DNA of 64,000 bases from Filifactor alocis ATCC 35896. Its GTDB lineage: Bacteria > Bacillota > Clostridia > Peptostreptococcales > Filifactoraceae. Shown in pieces: positions 49,907 through 58,437 of the stretch (position 1 is the first letter of the stretch; every line of letters begins with the position of its first letter). The position numbers and the translations under genes are program-made. The stretch is from the NCBI RefSeq assembly GCF_000163895.2, contig NC_016630.1:1116001-1180000 (forward strand), in the 5' to 3' direction. The notes below the pieces were generated by a model. It did not search any database. It saw only the letters and a list, made by a program, of their open reading frames with translations, and was not told the origin of the DNA.

Positions 49907-51089
49907 CTTAAATTGCAATATCAAATTGAACTAATTCCTCATTATCATCTAAAAGTCCTAAGTTATTTAGTTCTTCTATAAAAACTTCTATAGGAGTGCG
50001 GTAATTTAGGATTTTTCTTGGCAAATTGTTCATCCAATTCATTATCTTTATATAGTGTTCTTCTTCATAATCATTTAATGATTTTCCTTTCGGTAGAAAT
50101 CTTCTGATTAGGCTATTGTGCTTTTCATTTGTTCCTCTTTCCTGGGGATTATTGGGATGACAGTAATAGATGTTTCCTATATATGTTTTTTCAAGTTCAC
50201 ATAATTTCGCAAACTCTAAGCCGTTATCACTTGTTATGCTTCTAAATATTTTTTGTGGTTCCTTCAATCTGTTCAATGTGTTCTTTAATGTTTCATTTAC
50301 TATGGATGCTTTTCTTCTGTTTAATTTTAAGATTAGTTCCATTCGACTTTTTCTTTCTGTTATGGTTATTAATGATGCTTCTTCTTTGTTTTTCTTTGGT
50401 ATTACTGTATCTATTTCCCAATTTCCAAATGTTTTTCTTGTTTCTATTTCTTGCGGTCTTTCTTCTATACTTTTTCCAAGTTTTCTTTTGTTTTCTTTTA
50501 CTCGTTTTTTAGCCGGTTTTCTTTTCACTCTTAAGGGCAAATCAATAGATTTTATTCCTATTAGACCTATATCTACATAATTGTATAATGTCTTGGTGCA
50601 GACTCTTTGACCTTCATATAGCTTATTTAACTTTGCATATCCACAAATTGCATCTAACGACCATTTTTCTTCATTAAACTTTTGCTTTACAAAGTCTAAA
50701 TATTTGCTACATTTCAAGGCTTTAAATTTCTTTTTGCAATTTTTTCGATTCTTCTCATATACTAACTTACCTGTATCCGGATAATATACTTGTACATCAT
50801 GTATTCCTTTTATTTGAGTTACTGTACCTCTTTTTAACTCATTTCTTATGGTGTTGGATGCTCTACGAAGTTCTTTTGCTATTTTGTATGCTGAATATCC
50901 TTTATTATGCAGAAGTTGAATTTGTCCTCTTTCGAAATCGTTTAAATGTTTATTTTTTCTTGAATTTGCTGTAGTATTATTATATTCCATAGTCATCACC
51001 TTTGGTTTTTTTGTTTTGTGGTGATTCAATTATACCAAACGTGATTTTCTATGGAATTTTTTTAGTTCATTTTCATTTTACAATTAACC
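49907..51089 (-). mobile_element. IS30-family insertion sequence, copy 2
   Basis: Identical to 13480-14662 with the same ends. Unlike copy 1 there is no direct repeat: the left flank reads TTTTCTAAAG and the right flank CTTAATTTCTTAAATT. The right end interrupts maf after about 137 codons, and the missing maf 3' part is not found on the other side, so material next to the element appears to have been lost. Confidence 0.9.
49908..50990 (-). CDS. IS30-family transposase, copy 2
   Basis: The 360-residue product is identical to copy 1, with the same helix-turn-helix and DDE residues. It is transcribed toward tig. Its orientation matches copy 1, so recombination between the copies would delete the 35 kb between them or create a duplication. 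Confidence 0.95.
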   Translation of the reverse strand: MEYNNTTANSRKNKHLNDFERGQIQLLHNKGYSAYKIAKELRRASNTIRNELKRGTVTQIKGIHDVQVYYPDTGKLVYEKNRKNCKKKFKALKCSKYLDFVKQKFNEEKWSLDAICGYAKLNKLYEGQRVCTKTLYNYVDIGLIGIKSIDLPLRVKRKPAKKRVKENKRKLGKSIEERPQEIETRKTFGNWEIDTVIPKKNKEEASLITITERKSRMELILKLNRRKASIVNETLKNTLNRLKEPQKIFRSITSDNGLEFAKLCELEKTYIGNIYYCHPNNPQERGTNEKHNSLIRRFLPKGKSLNDYEEEHYIKIMNWMNNLPRKILNYRTPIEVFIEELNNLGLLDDNEELVQFDIAI

Positions 51090-51502
51090 CTTAATTTCTT
51101 AAATTTAATTTCACTGATATCATAATCTACAAACTTGATTCCATAGTTCCAACACAATAAAGAAAACCCTGTCAATATATGCTGTGTGTTTCCGCTCAAT
51201 TTTTTCAACATTTCAAAAGCATCCGATTCATTCTTCGGTTTTCCAAACAATTCTCCGTTACAAACAACAATGGTGTCCGCAGAAATAACTTTTCGAAAAG
51301 GATGCTTTTCTGCAACCGCCACCCCTTTCTGAAATGCTAAACTCATGCACATAGAAACAGGAGAAAGAAAGCAATCCTTCTTTTCTTCTATCTCTTCCGT
51401 GATAATCTCATAAGACACACCATGTTTGGACAATAAATCTTTTCTTCTGGGAGAATTGGATGCTAAAACCCACTTTTCTTTTATCACATCTTCTATTTTC
51501 AT
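51090..51502 (-). pseudogene. maf: Maf-family nucleotide pyrophosphatase, truncated by the insertion sequence
   Basis: About 137 residues remain of a protein normally near 190-200. The start WVLASNSPRRKDLL, the catalytic KVISADTIVVCNGELFGKP and the HILTGFSLL segment are intact, but the C-terminal third is gone; reading continues nine codons into the insertion sequence to a stop at 51062. Maf proteins hydrolyse non-canonical or canonical nucleoside triphosphates and are linked to septum formation. ATG 51502 is the likely start, though its ribosome site is weak. The remaining piece is unlikely to fold into an active dimer. Confidence 0.9.
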
Positions 51503-51830
51503 TGTTAATCTCAATCTTTCTTTTTATTTTATATTGTTATCTTCTAAATCATTTTTCTTTATTGTACTCTCAATTCTATGCATTCGGCTATTATGCCTTT
51601 TCTCACATGCTCACTGAGTTACCGACTAATAACCTTTGCTCTGTACCTTACATTCACTGAACAACAATATTATATCATAAATTCTGTTCAAAATTCATAT
51701 CATTGAAGAATAAACTTCCCAAAAAATTTTTCACTCACAACAATTATTTGATTTTTATACCAAAAGTTTTCTACTTTAAGAATTTTTGTGATATAATCAT
51801 TATAATAATCATAAAATAGGGAGTGTATAT
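51503..51830 (+). promoter_or_regulatory. Divergent intergenic region between maf and the S1 gene
   Basis: No gene seen. For the plus strand TGATATAAT at 51789-51797 is an extended -10 box, 34 bases before the ATG, with GGGAGTG as the ribosome binding site. Confidence 0.6.
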
Positions 51831-52250
51831 ATGGCAAATCAATTTAGTGTCGGCAACATTGTAGAAGGAAAAATTTCTCAAATCAAACCTTTCGGAGCAT
51901 TTGTTCAATTAGATGCAACTACAAGAGGATTGGTGCATATTTCACAGGTATCACATAACTTTGTTAAGGATATCAATGAAGTTATTTCTGTAGGAGACGA
52001 AGTAAAAGTAAAAATATTGTCTATCGAAGAAGACGGAAAAAAGATTTCTCTTTCCATAAAACAAGCGATTCCTTTTGAAAAGAAAGAAGCTACCAAAAGA
52101 CAAGAGTTCCATAAAACAGAAGAACCTTCTCCATCCATTGATTTGTTTTCTCCTAACAAAGGGAACGGTCATTTAGAAGATTTATTAAAAGAATTTACAC
52201 GTCAATCAAATGAAAGACATGCAGATATCAACAAGCGATTAAAAAGATAA
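51831..52250 (+). CDS. S1-domain RNA-binding protein
   Basis: A 139-residue protein with one S1 domain at residues 1-75 (GNIVEGKISQIKPFGAFVQL, GLVHISQVSHNFVKD, KVKILSIEEDGKKISLSIKQ). The rest is a charged, probably disordered tail with KRQEFHKTEEPSPSIDLFSP. Short single-S1 proteins such as YugI or YabR of Bacillus are similar; they associate with ribosomes or RNA. It is monocistronic. Confidence 0.88.
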   Translation: MANQFSVGNIVEGKISQIKPFGAFVQLDATTRGLVHISQVSHNFVKDINEVISVGDEVKVKILSIEEDGKKISLSIKQAIPFEKKEATKRQEFHKTEEPSPSIDLFSPNKGNGHLEDLLKEFTRQSNERHADINKRLKR

Positions 52251-52268
52251 TAGTTCAACAGTATGTAT

Positions 52269-52317
52269 AGCAAAGATTTTGAATCAAAAATCTTTGCTTT
52301 TTTTGTCCTATAGGCCC
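52269..52317 (+). terminator. Terminator after the S1 gene with the conserved tail
   Basis: AGCAAAGATTTT pairs with AAAATCTTTGCT, followed by T-run and then GTCCTATAGGCCCTATTTT. The tail from TTTTTGTCCTATAGG matches that at 11674-11689. Confidence 0.9.
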
Positions 52318-52380
52318 TATTTTATCAGAAAGCTATGAATCTTTTTTTGTTGCACTCAGATTATAAATTCAAGACATTAA

Positions 52381-52445
52381 AAAATACCTCCCGGAGGTTC
52401 ATCTGATTTTAATGTATCAGCTTTCCCTCTTTGGAGGTATTTTAC
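52381..52445 (-). terminator. Complex hairpin after the pyrophosphatase gene
   Basis: On the minus strand AAAATACCTCC pairs with GGAGGTATTTT at the outside, CTGAT with ATCAG inside, and a second ACCTCC next to GGAGGT offers a competing pairing. T-run follows. Most likely the terminator of the pyrophosphatase gene, but more elaborate than its neighbours. Confidence 0.7.
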
Positions 52446-52488
52446 TTTTAACTTTATGATTTTATAAAAATTCTAGTATCAACTAATT

Positions 52489-54513
52489 CTAATAACCCAT
52501 GTATTGCAACAAAATTCCGCCAAATTGCAAGAAGAATGGTGCAAATACAAGAGATACAATTGTCATCAGTTTAATCAAGATATTAATAGACGGTCCTGAA
52601 GTATCTTTGAAAGGATCTCCTACGGTATCTCCTACTACAGCTGCTTTATGAGCATCTGATCCTTTTCCACCATGTGCTCCACCTTCAATATATTTTTTTG
52701 CATTATCCCATGCTCCACCGGCATTTGACATCATTACAGCCATCAACACTCCTGAAACAAGAGAACCACCTAACAATCCACCTAATGCTTCTGTTCCTAA
52801 CAATAATCCAACTACTAAAGGAGATAATACAGCCAACAGACCTGGAACAATCATTTGTTTCAATGATGCTGTTGTAGAAATATCAACACATTTTGCATAG
52901 TCAGGTTTTTCTGTTCCTTGCATAATACCGGGTTTTTCTTTAAATTGTCTACGAACTTCTTCAATCATATCGAATGCAGCATTTCCTACTGCTTCCATTG
53001 TAATCGCAGAGAATAAAAATGGCAACATTCCACCAATAAACATTCCTACAATTACTTCAGGTTTTAAGATAGAGATAGAATCAATTCCAACTGCTGCTGT
53101 ATAAGATACAAACAATGAAAGTGCAGCCAATGCTGCAGAACCGATTGCAAATCCTTTTCCGATAGCTGCTGTTGTATTACCGACAGAATCTAACTTATCA
53201 GTGATATTTCTTACACCTTCAGGTAATTCACACATTTCTGCAATTCCACCTGCATTATCCGCAATTGGACCATACGCATCTACAGCGATTGTCATACCAG
53301 CAGTTGCCAACATACCGATAGATGCCAATGAAATACCGTATACTCCACCTACCATGAATGCTACCAAAATTGCAACAGAAATCAAAATAATTGGTGCTAA
53401 CGTAGATGCCATACCTACAGAAAGACCGGAAATAATTGTTGTAGCAGAACCTGTTTCAGATTGCTCAGCAATTTTCTTAACATATTTATGAGAGTCTGAA
53501 GTGTAAATTTCAGTAACTTGTCCAATTAATGTTCCAACTACTAAACCTACAACTACTGCTCCGACACCTCTCAAGTCTCCAAGCATTGCTTTTGATAAAA
53601 AGAAAGATGCAACAACTGTAATTCCACCGGCTACATAAGTACCCATATTCAAAGCTTTTTGAGGATCTGTATCTTCTCCCCCACGAACAAAGAATGTTCC
53701 GATGATAGAAGCTAAAATCCCTACTCCTGATACTGCAAGTGGGAAAACTACTCCCATCACACCATAATCAGTTGCAATCAATCCTAATGTAATCGCTGCA
53801 ATGATAGATCCTACATAAGATTCAAATAAGTCAGCTCCCATACCTGCTACGTCCCCAACATTATCTCCAACGTTATCTGCGATAACAGCAGGATTACGAG
53901 GGTCATCTTCAGGAATTCCCGCTTCAACTTTACCAACTAAGTCTGCACCAACATCGGCAGCTTTTGTGTAGATTCCTCCACCAACACGTCCGAATAATGC
54001 TAAAGAAGAAGCTCCAAGTCCAAACCCTGTAATGATGTTTACTACTTCTTCAGGATCAATATTCATTGATGTTAGAATGATATAAAGAGCACTTACTCCT
54101 AATATTCCCAAACCAACTACGCACATTCCCATTACCGCTCCACCGGAGAAAGCAACTGAAAGTGCACCGTTCATACCTTTTTCCCTTGCAGCATTTGCTG
54201 TTCTTACGTTCGCTCTTGTTGCAACTTGCATTCCGAAGAATCCTGCAAGTGTAGAAAAAATAGATCCTACAAGAAAGCACACAGCAGTTTGAACATTAAT
54301 ACCTACTGCTAAAATAACAAATAATACCGCAATAAAAATTGCAAGAGTCTTGTACTCTCTTTTTAAGAAAGCCATCGCGCCTTCGTGAATGTAAGAAGAA
54401 ATTTCTTTCATACGATCATCTCCGGCAGATACTTTATTGATTTTGCTTGATAGGAATGCTGCAAATAGAAGTGCAATCAATCCTATAATAGGATACAAAA
54501 TCAAATTTTCCAT
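52489..54513 (-). CDS. hppA: Membrane-bound ion-pumping pyrophosphatase
   Basis: A 674-residue integral membrane protein with about sixteen transmembrane helices. It couples pyrophosphate hydrolysis to Na+ or H+ export. Active-site motifs are visible: GGGIYTKAADVGADLVGKVE near residue 190, DNVGDNVGDVAGMGADLFES near 220 and the C-terminal GGAWDNAKKYIEGG and VGDTVGDPFKDTSGPS. GNTTAAIGKGFAIGSAAL carries Ala where K+-independent enzymes carry Lys, so this should be the K+-dependent type. Whether Na+ or H+ is pumped is not settled. ATG 54513 has GGGAGGA upstream. It starts 16 bases after secG ends, so both may be cotranscribed. Confidence 0.95.
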   Translation of the reverse strand: MENLILYPIIGLIALLFAAFLSSKINKVSAGDDRMKEISSYIHEGAMAFLKREYKTLAIFIAVLFVILAVGINVQTAVCFLVGSIFSTLAGFFGMQVATRANVRTANAAREKGMNGALSVAFSGGAVMGMCVVGLGILGVSALYIILTSMNIDPEEVVNIITGFGLGASSLALFGRVGGGIYTKAADVGADLVGKVEAGIPEDDPRNPAVIADNVGDNVGDVAGMGADLFESYVGSIIAAITLGLIATDYGVMGVVFPLAVSGVGILASIIGTFFVRGGEDTDPQKALNMGTYVAGGITVVASFFLSKAMLGDLRGVGAVVVGLVVGTLIGQVTEIYTSDSHKYVKKIAEQSETGSATTIISGLSVGMASTLAPIILISVAILVAFMVGGVYGISLASIGMLATAGMTIAVDAYGPIADNAGGIAEMCELPEGVRNITDKLDSVGNTTAAIGKGFAIGSAALAALSLFVSYTAAVGIDSISILKPEVIVGMFIGGMLPFLFSAITMEAVGNAAFDMIEEVRRQFKEKPGIMQGTEKPDYAKCVDISTTASLKQMIVPGLLAVLSPLVVGLLLGTEALGGLLGGSLVSGVLMAVMMSNAGGAWDNAKKYIEGGAHGGKGSDAHKAAVVGDTVGDPFKDTSGPSINILIKLMTIVSLVFAPFFLQFGGILLQYMGY

Positions 54514-54529
54514 TATTATTCCTCCCTTT

Positions 54530-54757
54530 TTACTTTTGAAGTGCCAGTAGTACGATTGCAAGTATAATAAATACTACTGCCAATGCCACCGTTATTTTTC
54601 TTAACACCGTTTCTTTTCCACGAACTTTATTCCCGGATAATTGCTCTGTTGCTCCACTCATAAAGCCTAACCCTGTATTATTACTTGACTGCAATAAGAC
54701 AGTAACTATTAGTGTAATACTTACAACGATTTCGAGAAGCATCAATGAATTCTTCAC
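54530..54757 (-). CDS. secG: SecG, preprotein translocase subunit
   Basis: A 75-residue membrane protein with two hydrophobic segments (about residues 5-21 and 52-73) and the SecG loop motif QSSNNTGLGFMSGATEQL between them. It assists SecYE in protein export. The start is GTG with GGAGGTG upstream. Location after eno is common in Firmicutes; here it is followed by the pyrophosphatase gene. Confidence 0.93.
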   Translation of the reverse strand: MKNSLMLLEIVVSITLIVTVLLQSSNNTGLGFMSGATEQLSGNKVRGKETVLRKITVALAVVFIILAIVLLALQK

Positions 54758-54782
54758 GCTACGTACACCTCCATATCTTATA

Positions 54783-54816
54783 AAATATACCTACCTATTT
54801 TAACATAGGTATATTT
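54783..54816 (-). promoter_or_regulatory. Perfect hairpin in the secG leader
   Basis: AAATATACCTA pairs perfectly with TAGGTATATTT around a 12-base loop, 25-60 bases before secG. On the minus strand it is followed by TATTTTATAAG, so it could be a weak terminator or a stabilising 5' element. Confidence 0.45.
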
Positions 54817-54904
54817 GAATTACAAGCCAAAACAATCTATTTTCATAGATAGTAATTATGAAATAGATTTGTTTTATTTCATTTTTTCATCTATACATAA
54901 ATAG

Positions 54905-54949
54905 TAGTTCGAGCAAAGACTTTAGCCATCATGGTCCTTGCTCGAACTA
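54905..54949 (-). terminator. Hairpin after eno
   Basis: TAGTTCGAGCAAGGAC pairs with GTCTTTGCTCGAACTA with one mismatch. Only short T-runs follow on the minus strand, so termination may be partial, leaving some read-through into secG. Confidence 0.6.
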
Positions 54950-54969
54950 TCATTCAAAACAAATGAATC

Positions 54970-56262
54970 CTACTTTTGTTTAATGTTATAGAATGCATTC
55001 ATGCCCAAATATTGAGAAATTCCTTCTAGTTCTTCTTCAATTCGAATCAATTGATTGTATTTTGCAACACGATCTGTTCTGGAAGGTGCTCCTGTCTTGA
55101 TTTGTCCGGCATTTGTTGCCACAACCAAATCTGCAATAGTAGTATCTTCCGTTTCTCCGGAACGATGAGACACTACTGCAGTGTAGCCGGCTCTCTTTGC
55201 CATTTCAATTGCATCTAATGTTTCTGTAATGGTTCCGATTTGATTTAATTTAATCAAAATAGCATTCGCAATTCCTTTTTCGATTCCTTCTGCTAATTTT
55301 TTGGTATTTGTAACAAAAAGGTCATCGCCCACAATTTGAATCTTAGAACCCAAGTGCTCTGTCATTAATTTAAATCCATCCCAGTCATTTTCATCTAATC
55401 CGTCTTCAATAGAGATAATTGGATATTTTTCTACTAATTTTTCATAAAAAGCAACCATTTCTTCAGAAGAATATTCTTTTCCTTCGCCTGCAAGCACATA
55501 TTTCTTTTTCTCTGCATCATAGAAAGATGATGCTGCGGCATCCATTGCAATTTTTACCTCTGTTCCCGGTTGATATCCCGCTTTTTCAATCGCTTCTACA
55601 ATAGAAGAAAGCGCCTCTTCGTTAGAAGATAAATTCGGTGCAAATCCACCCTCATCCCCTACCGAGGTGTTTAATCCTTTTGATTTTAACACCGATTTCA
55701 AAGCATGGAATATTTCTGCTCCCATTCTCAATGCTTCTTTCCAAGAATCCGCTCCAACCGGCATTACCATGAATTCTTGAATATCTACATTGTTATCCGC
55801 ATGTTGTCCACCGTTTAGGATATTCATCATAGGAACCGGTAATGTTTTTGCATTCACTCCGCCTAAATATTGGTAGAGAGGAAGTCCAAGTTCTTCGGCA
55901 GCAGCTCTTGCAACAGCCATAGAAACTCCCAGAATAGCATTAGCACCTAACGTTCCTTTATTTTCCGTTCCATCCAACGCAATCATAAACTCATCAATAC
56001 CGACTTGATCAAAAACACTCCATCCTTCCAACTTAGGAGCAATCACTTCATTGACATTTTCAACAGCCTTCAAAACACCTTTTCCAAGATAACGGCTCTT
56101 ATCTCCGTCACGAAGTTCTACCGCCTCATACACTCCTGTGGATGCTCCTGAAGGAACAGCTGCCCTTCCGATTACTCCACTTTCCAAACAAACCTCTACT
56201 TCTACAGTTGGATTTCCTCTGGAATCCAAAATTTCTCTTGCATATACTTCTGTTATAAACAT
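54970..56262 (-). CDS. eno: Enolase
   Basis: A 430-residue cytosolic enzyme converting 2-phosphoglycerate to phosphoenolpyruvate. Motifs: EVYAREILDSRGNPTVEVEV at the N-terminus, GASTGVYEAVELRDGD near 42, NGGQHADNNVDIQEFM near 155, metal-ligand IEDGLDENDWDG near 290, and LIKLNQIGTITET followed by SHRSGETEDTTIADL near 370. ATG 56262 has GGGAGGA upstream. It is the last glycolytic gene of the gap-pgk-tpiA-eno cluster, 72 bases after tpiA. Confidence 0.97.
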   Translation of the reverse strand: MFITEVYAREILDSRGNPTVEVEVCLESGVIGRAAVPSGASTGVYEAVELRDGDKSRYLGKGVLKAVENVNEVIAPKLEGWSVFDQVGIDEFMIALDGTENKGTLGANAILGVSMAVARAAAEELGLPLYQYLGGVNAKTLPVPMMNILNGGQHADNNVDIQEFMVMPVGADSWKEALRMGAEIFHALKSVLKSKGLNTSVGDEGGFAPNLSSNEEALSSIVEAIEKAGYQPGTEVKIAMDAAASSFYDAEKKKYVLAGEGKEYSSEEMVAFYEKLVEKYPIISIEDGLDENDWDGFKLMTEHLGSKIQIVGDDLFVTNTKKLAEGIEKGIANAILIKLNQIGTITETLDAIEMAKRAGYTAVVSHRSGETEDTTIADLVVATNAGQIKTGAPSRTDRVAKYNQLIRIEEELEGISQYLGMNAFYNIKQK

Positions 56263-56334
56263 CGTTATTTTCCTCCCTAATGATAGTAATATAGAAACTA
56301 AGTCCATACGAAATACTTAATATCTCATTATGTT

Positions 56335-57084
56335 TTACTTATGATAGTTTACCAACTCTGCAAAAGAATCTACCTTTAATGCAGCTCCACCTACCAAAGC
56401 ACCATCGATATCTGATTGTACCATAATCTCTTTGATATTGTTCGGTTTGACAGAACCTCCATATAAAATAGAAATATCCTCTGCCACATCTTGGAACAAT
56501 TTTCTCAGTTGTTTTCGAATAAACATTGCCATTTCGTTTGCTTGATCGCTCGTAGCGGTTTTTCCTGTTCCGATAGCCCATATCGGTTCATAAGCTACGA
56601 CAACACCTTTTGCTTGTTCGAAAGAAAGATTGGCTAATCCTTCTTTTATCTGTGTTGCAATCACATCATTCATCTTTCTAGATTCTCTCTCTTCCAATGT
56701 TTCTCCGACACATAAAATCGGAGTCATCTTAGAAGATAATACCTTTTGTACCTTTTGATTGATAACTTCATTCGTCTCTAAAAAATACTGTCTTCTTTCA
56801 GAGTGTCCAAGGATAACATACTCCATATTCAAGTCTTTCAACATAGATGTTGAGATTTCACCGGTATAAGCACCGTTATCATACTGTGACACATTTTGAG
56901 CGCCTAATTTAATTGCAGTGTTCTTAGAAGCAATACTCAATCTTTCCAACGAAATGAACGGTGCACAAACCACACACTCTACTTCTTTATCCAACTCTTC
57001 TTTTTTTAGTTCTTCTATAAATTCTACCGATTCGGAAACCGTCTTATTCATCTTCCAGTTTCCTGCAATAATCACTTTTCTCAT
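56335..57084 (-). CDS. tpiA: Triosephosphate isomerase
   Basis: A 249-residue TIM-barrel enzyme interconverting dihydroxyacetone phosphate and glyceraldehyde 3-phosphate. Catalytic Lys is in AGNWKMNKT, His in VILGHSERRQYF near residue 95, and Glu in VVAYEPIWAIGTGKTA near 165, with the phosphate-binding YGGSVKPNN near 210. AAGGAGAAC precedes the ATG. It starts 12 bases after the pgk stop. Confidence 0.97.
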   Translation of the reverse strand: MRKVIIAGNWKMNKTVSESVEFIEELKKEELDKEVECVVCAPFISLERLSIASKNTAIKLGAQNVSQYDNGAYTGEISTSMLKDLNMEYVILGHSERRQYFLETNEVINQKVQKVLSSKMTPILCVGETLEERESRKMNDVIATQIKEGLANLSFEQAKGVVVAYEPIWAIGTGKTATSDQANEMAMFIRKQLRKLFQDVAEDISILYGGSVKPNNIKEIMVQSDIDGALVGGAALKVDSFAELVNYHK

Positions 57085-57096
57085 AATATGTTCTCC

Positions 57097-58293
57097 TTAG
57101 CGATCACTAATAGCATCAATTCCCGGTAATACTTTACCTTCCAAAAATTCTAACGATGCTCCGCCACCTGTGGAAATATGTGTAATACTATCTGCATAAC
57201 CCAACTTTTCAACAGCTGCGGCAGAATCTCCTCCACCTACAATCGTTACAGCATCAAGATGAGATAGTATTTCTGCAACTGCCTTTGTTCCGACTGCATA
57301 TTTATCCATTTCAAATACTCCCATCGGTCCGTTCCAAACAACAGTCTTTGCATTTTTTAATACTGCTTCGAATTCCTGAATGGTCTTATCTCCTATATCA
57401 AGTCCCATATATCCATCAGGAATATTAGCATCATCTGTAATAAAAGATTCTGTCGCATCACTAAACTCTGTAGTCACATGGTAATCTAAAGGTAATATCA
57501 AACGCACCCGTTTTTCCTTCGCTCTTTCTAAAAGTGATGCAGCAACTTCTACCTTGTCTTCTTCCACTTTCGATATTCCAACTTTTGTTCCGATTGCTTT
57601 CGCAAAAGTAAATGCCATTGCTCCTCCGATAACCAAAGTATCTACTTTATCCAAAAGATTTTCAATAACGGAAATTTTATCAGAAACTTTTGAACCTCCC
57701 AAAATTGCTACAAAAGGTCTATCAGGATTTGCCAATGCTTTTCCCATAACGGATACTTCTTTTTCAATCAAAAATCCCATTGCAGATGGCAAAAATTGTG
57801 CTACTCCCGCAGTAGAAGAATGGGCTCTGTGAGCTGTTCCAAATGCATCATTCACATATAAATCAGCCAAAGATGCCAACGCTTTTGCAAATTCAAGATC
57901 ATTTTTTGTCTCTCCTTTGACAAAACGAACATTTTCAAGGAGGATGACGTCTCCCTTTTTCATATTGGAAACCAATTCTTTTGCATGTTCTCCAACTACA
58001 TTTTCATCTTCTGCCAACGGCACCTCTTTCTTCAAAAGCTCTGACAATCTTTTTGCAATCGGTTTCATAGAGAATGTCGGATCATATTTCTTATCCGGTC
58101 TTCCCAAATGTGACATCAAAATAACTTTTGCATCATGTTCTGTTAAGTACGTAATTGTTTCTAATGCAGATATAATTCTTCTGTCATCTGTAATTGCTCC
58201 ATCTTTCATCGGAACGTTAAAATCACATCTGACAAGAACTTTTTTATCAGCTACTTCCAAATCATAAACTCTTTTTTTATTTAACATTGACAA
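57097..58293 (-). CDS. pgk: Phosphoglycerate kinase
   Basis: A 398-residue enzyme making ATP from 1,3-bisphosphoglycerate. The signature VLVRCDFNVPMKDG is at residues 20-33, MSHLGRPDKKYDP near 61, and the nucleotide-binding GGGDSAAAVEKLG near 350. I give TTG 58293 as start because AGGAGG lies seven bases upstream; ATG 58287, two codons later, is nearly as good and yields the common start MLNKK. Confidence 0.96.
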   Translation of the reverse strand: MSMLNKKRVYDLEVADKKVLVRCDFNVPMKDGAITDDRRIISALETITYLTEHDAKVILMSHLGRPDKKYDPTFSMKPIAKRLSELLKKEVPLAEDENVVGEHAKELVSNMKKGDVILLENVRFVKGETKNDLEFAKALASLADLYVNDAFGTAHRAHSSTAGVAQFLPSAMGFLIEKEVSVMGKALANPDRPFVAILGGSKVSDKISVIENLLDKVDTLVIGGAMAFTFAKAIGTKVGISKVEEDKVEVAASLLERAKEKRVRLILPLDYHVTTEFSDATESFITDDANIPDGYMGLDIGDKTIQEFEAVLKNAKTVVWNGPMGVFEMDKYAVGTKAVAEILSHLDAVTIVGGGDSAAAVEKLGYADSITHISTGGGASLEFLEGKVLPGIDAISDR

Positions 58294-58320
58294 TGTTATT
58301 CCTCCTTAAACACATAGTTA

Positions 58321-58352
58321 GAGCCTATACAAAATCGTTGCATAGGCTCTTC
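58321..58352 (-). promoter_or_regulatory. Hairpin between gap and pgk
   Basis: GAGCCTATG pairs with a TATAGGCTC partner (one mismatch) in the 144-base gap. No T-run follows. It may be an mRNA processing or stabilising element that sets different levels of gap and pgk. Confidence 0.5.
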
Positions 58353-58437
58353 TATGTGAGCATTCTTTTTCTCATAAAGAAATAGTTCGGCAACCATTTA
58401 TCTTTCTGTCATCTATATGAATTTTGCCACTTTTTTA

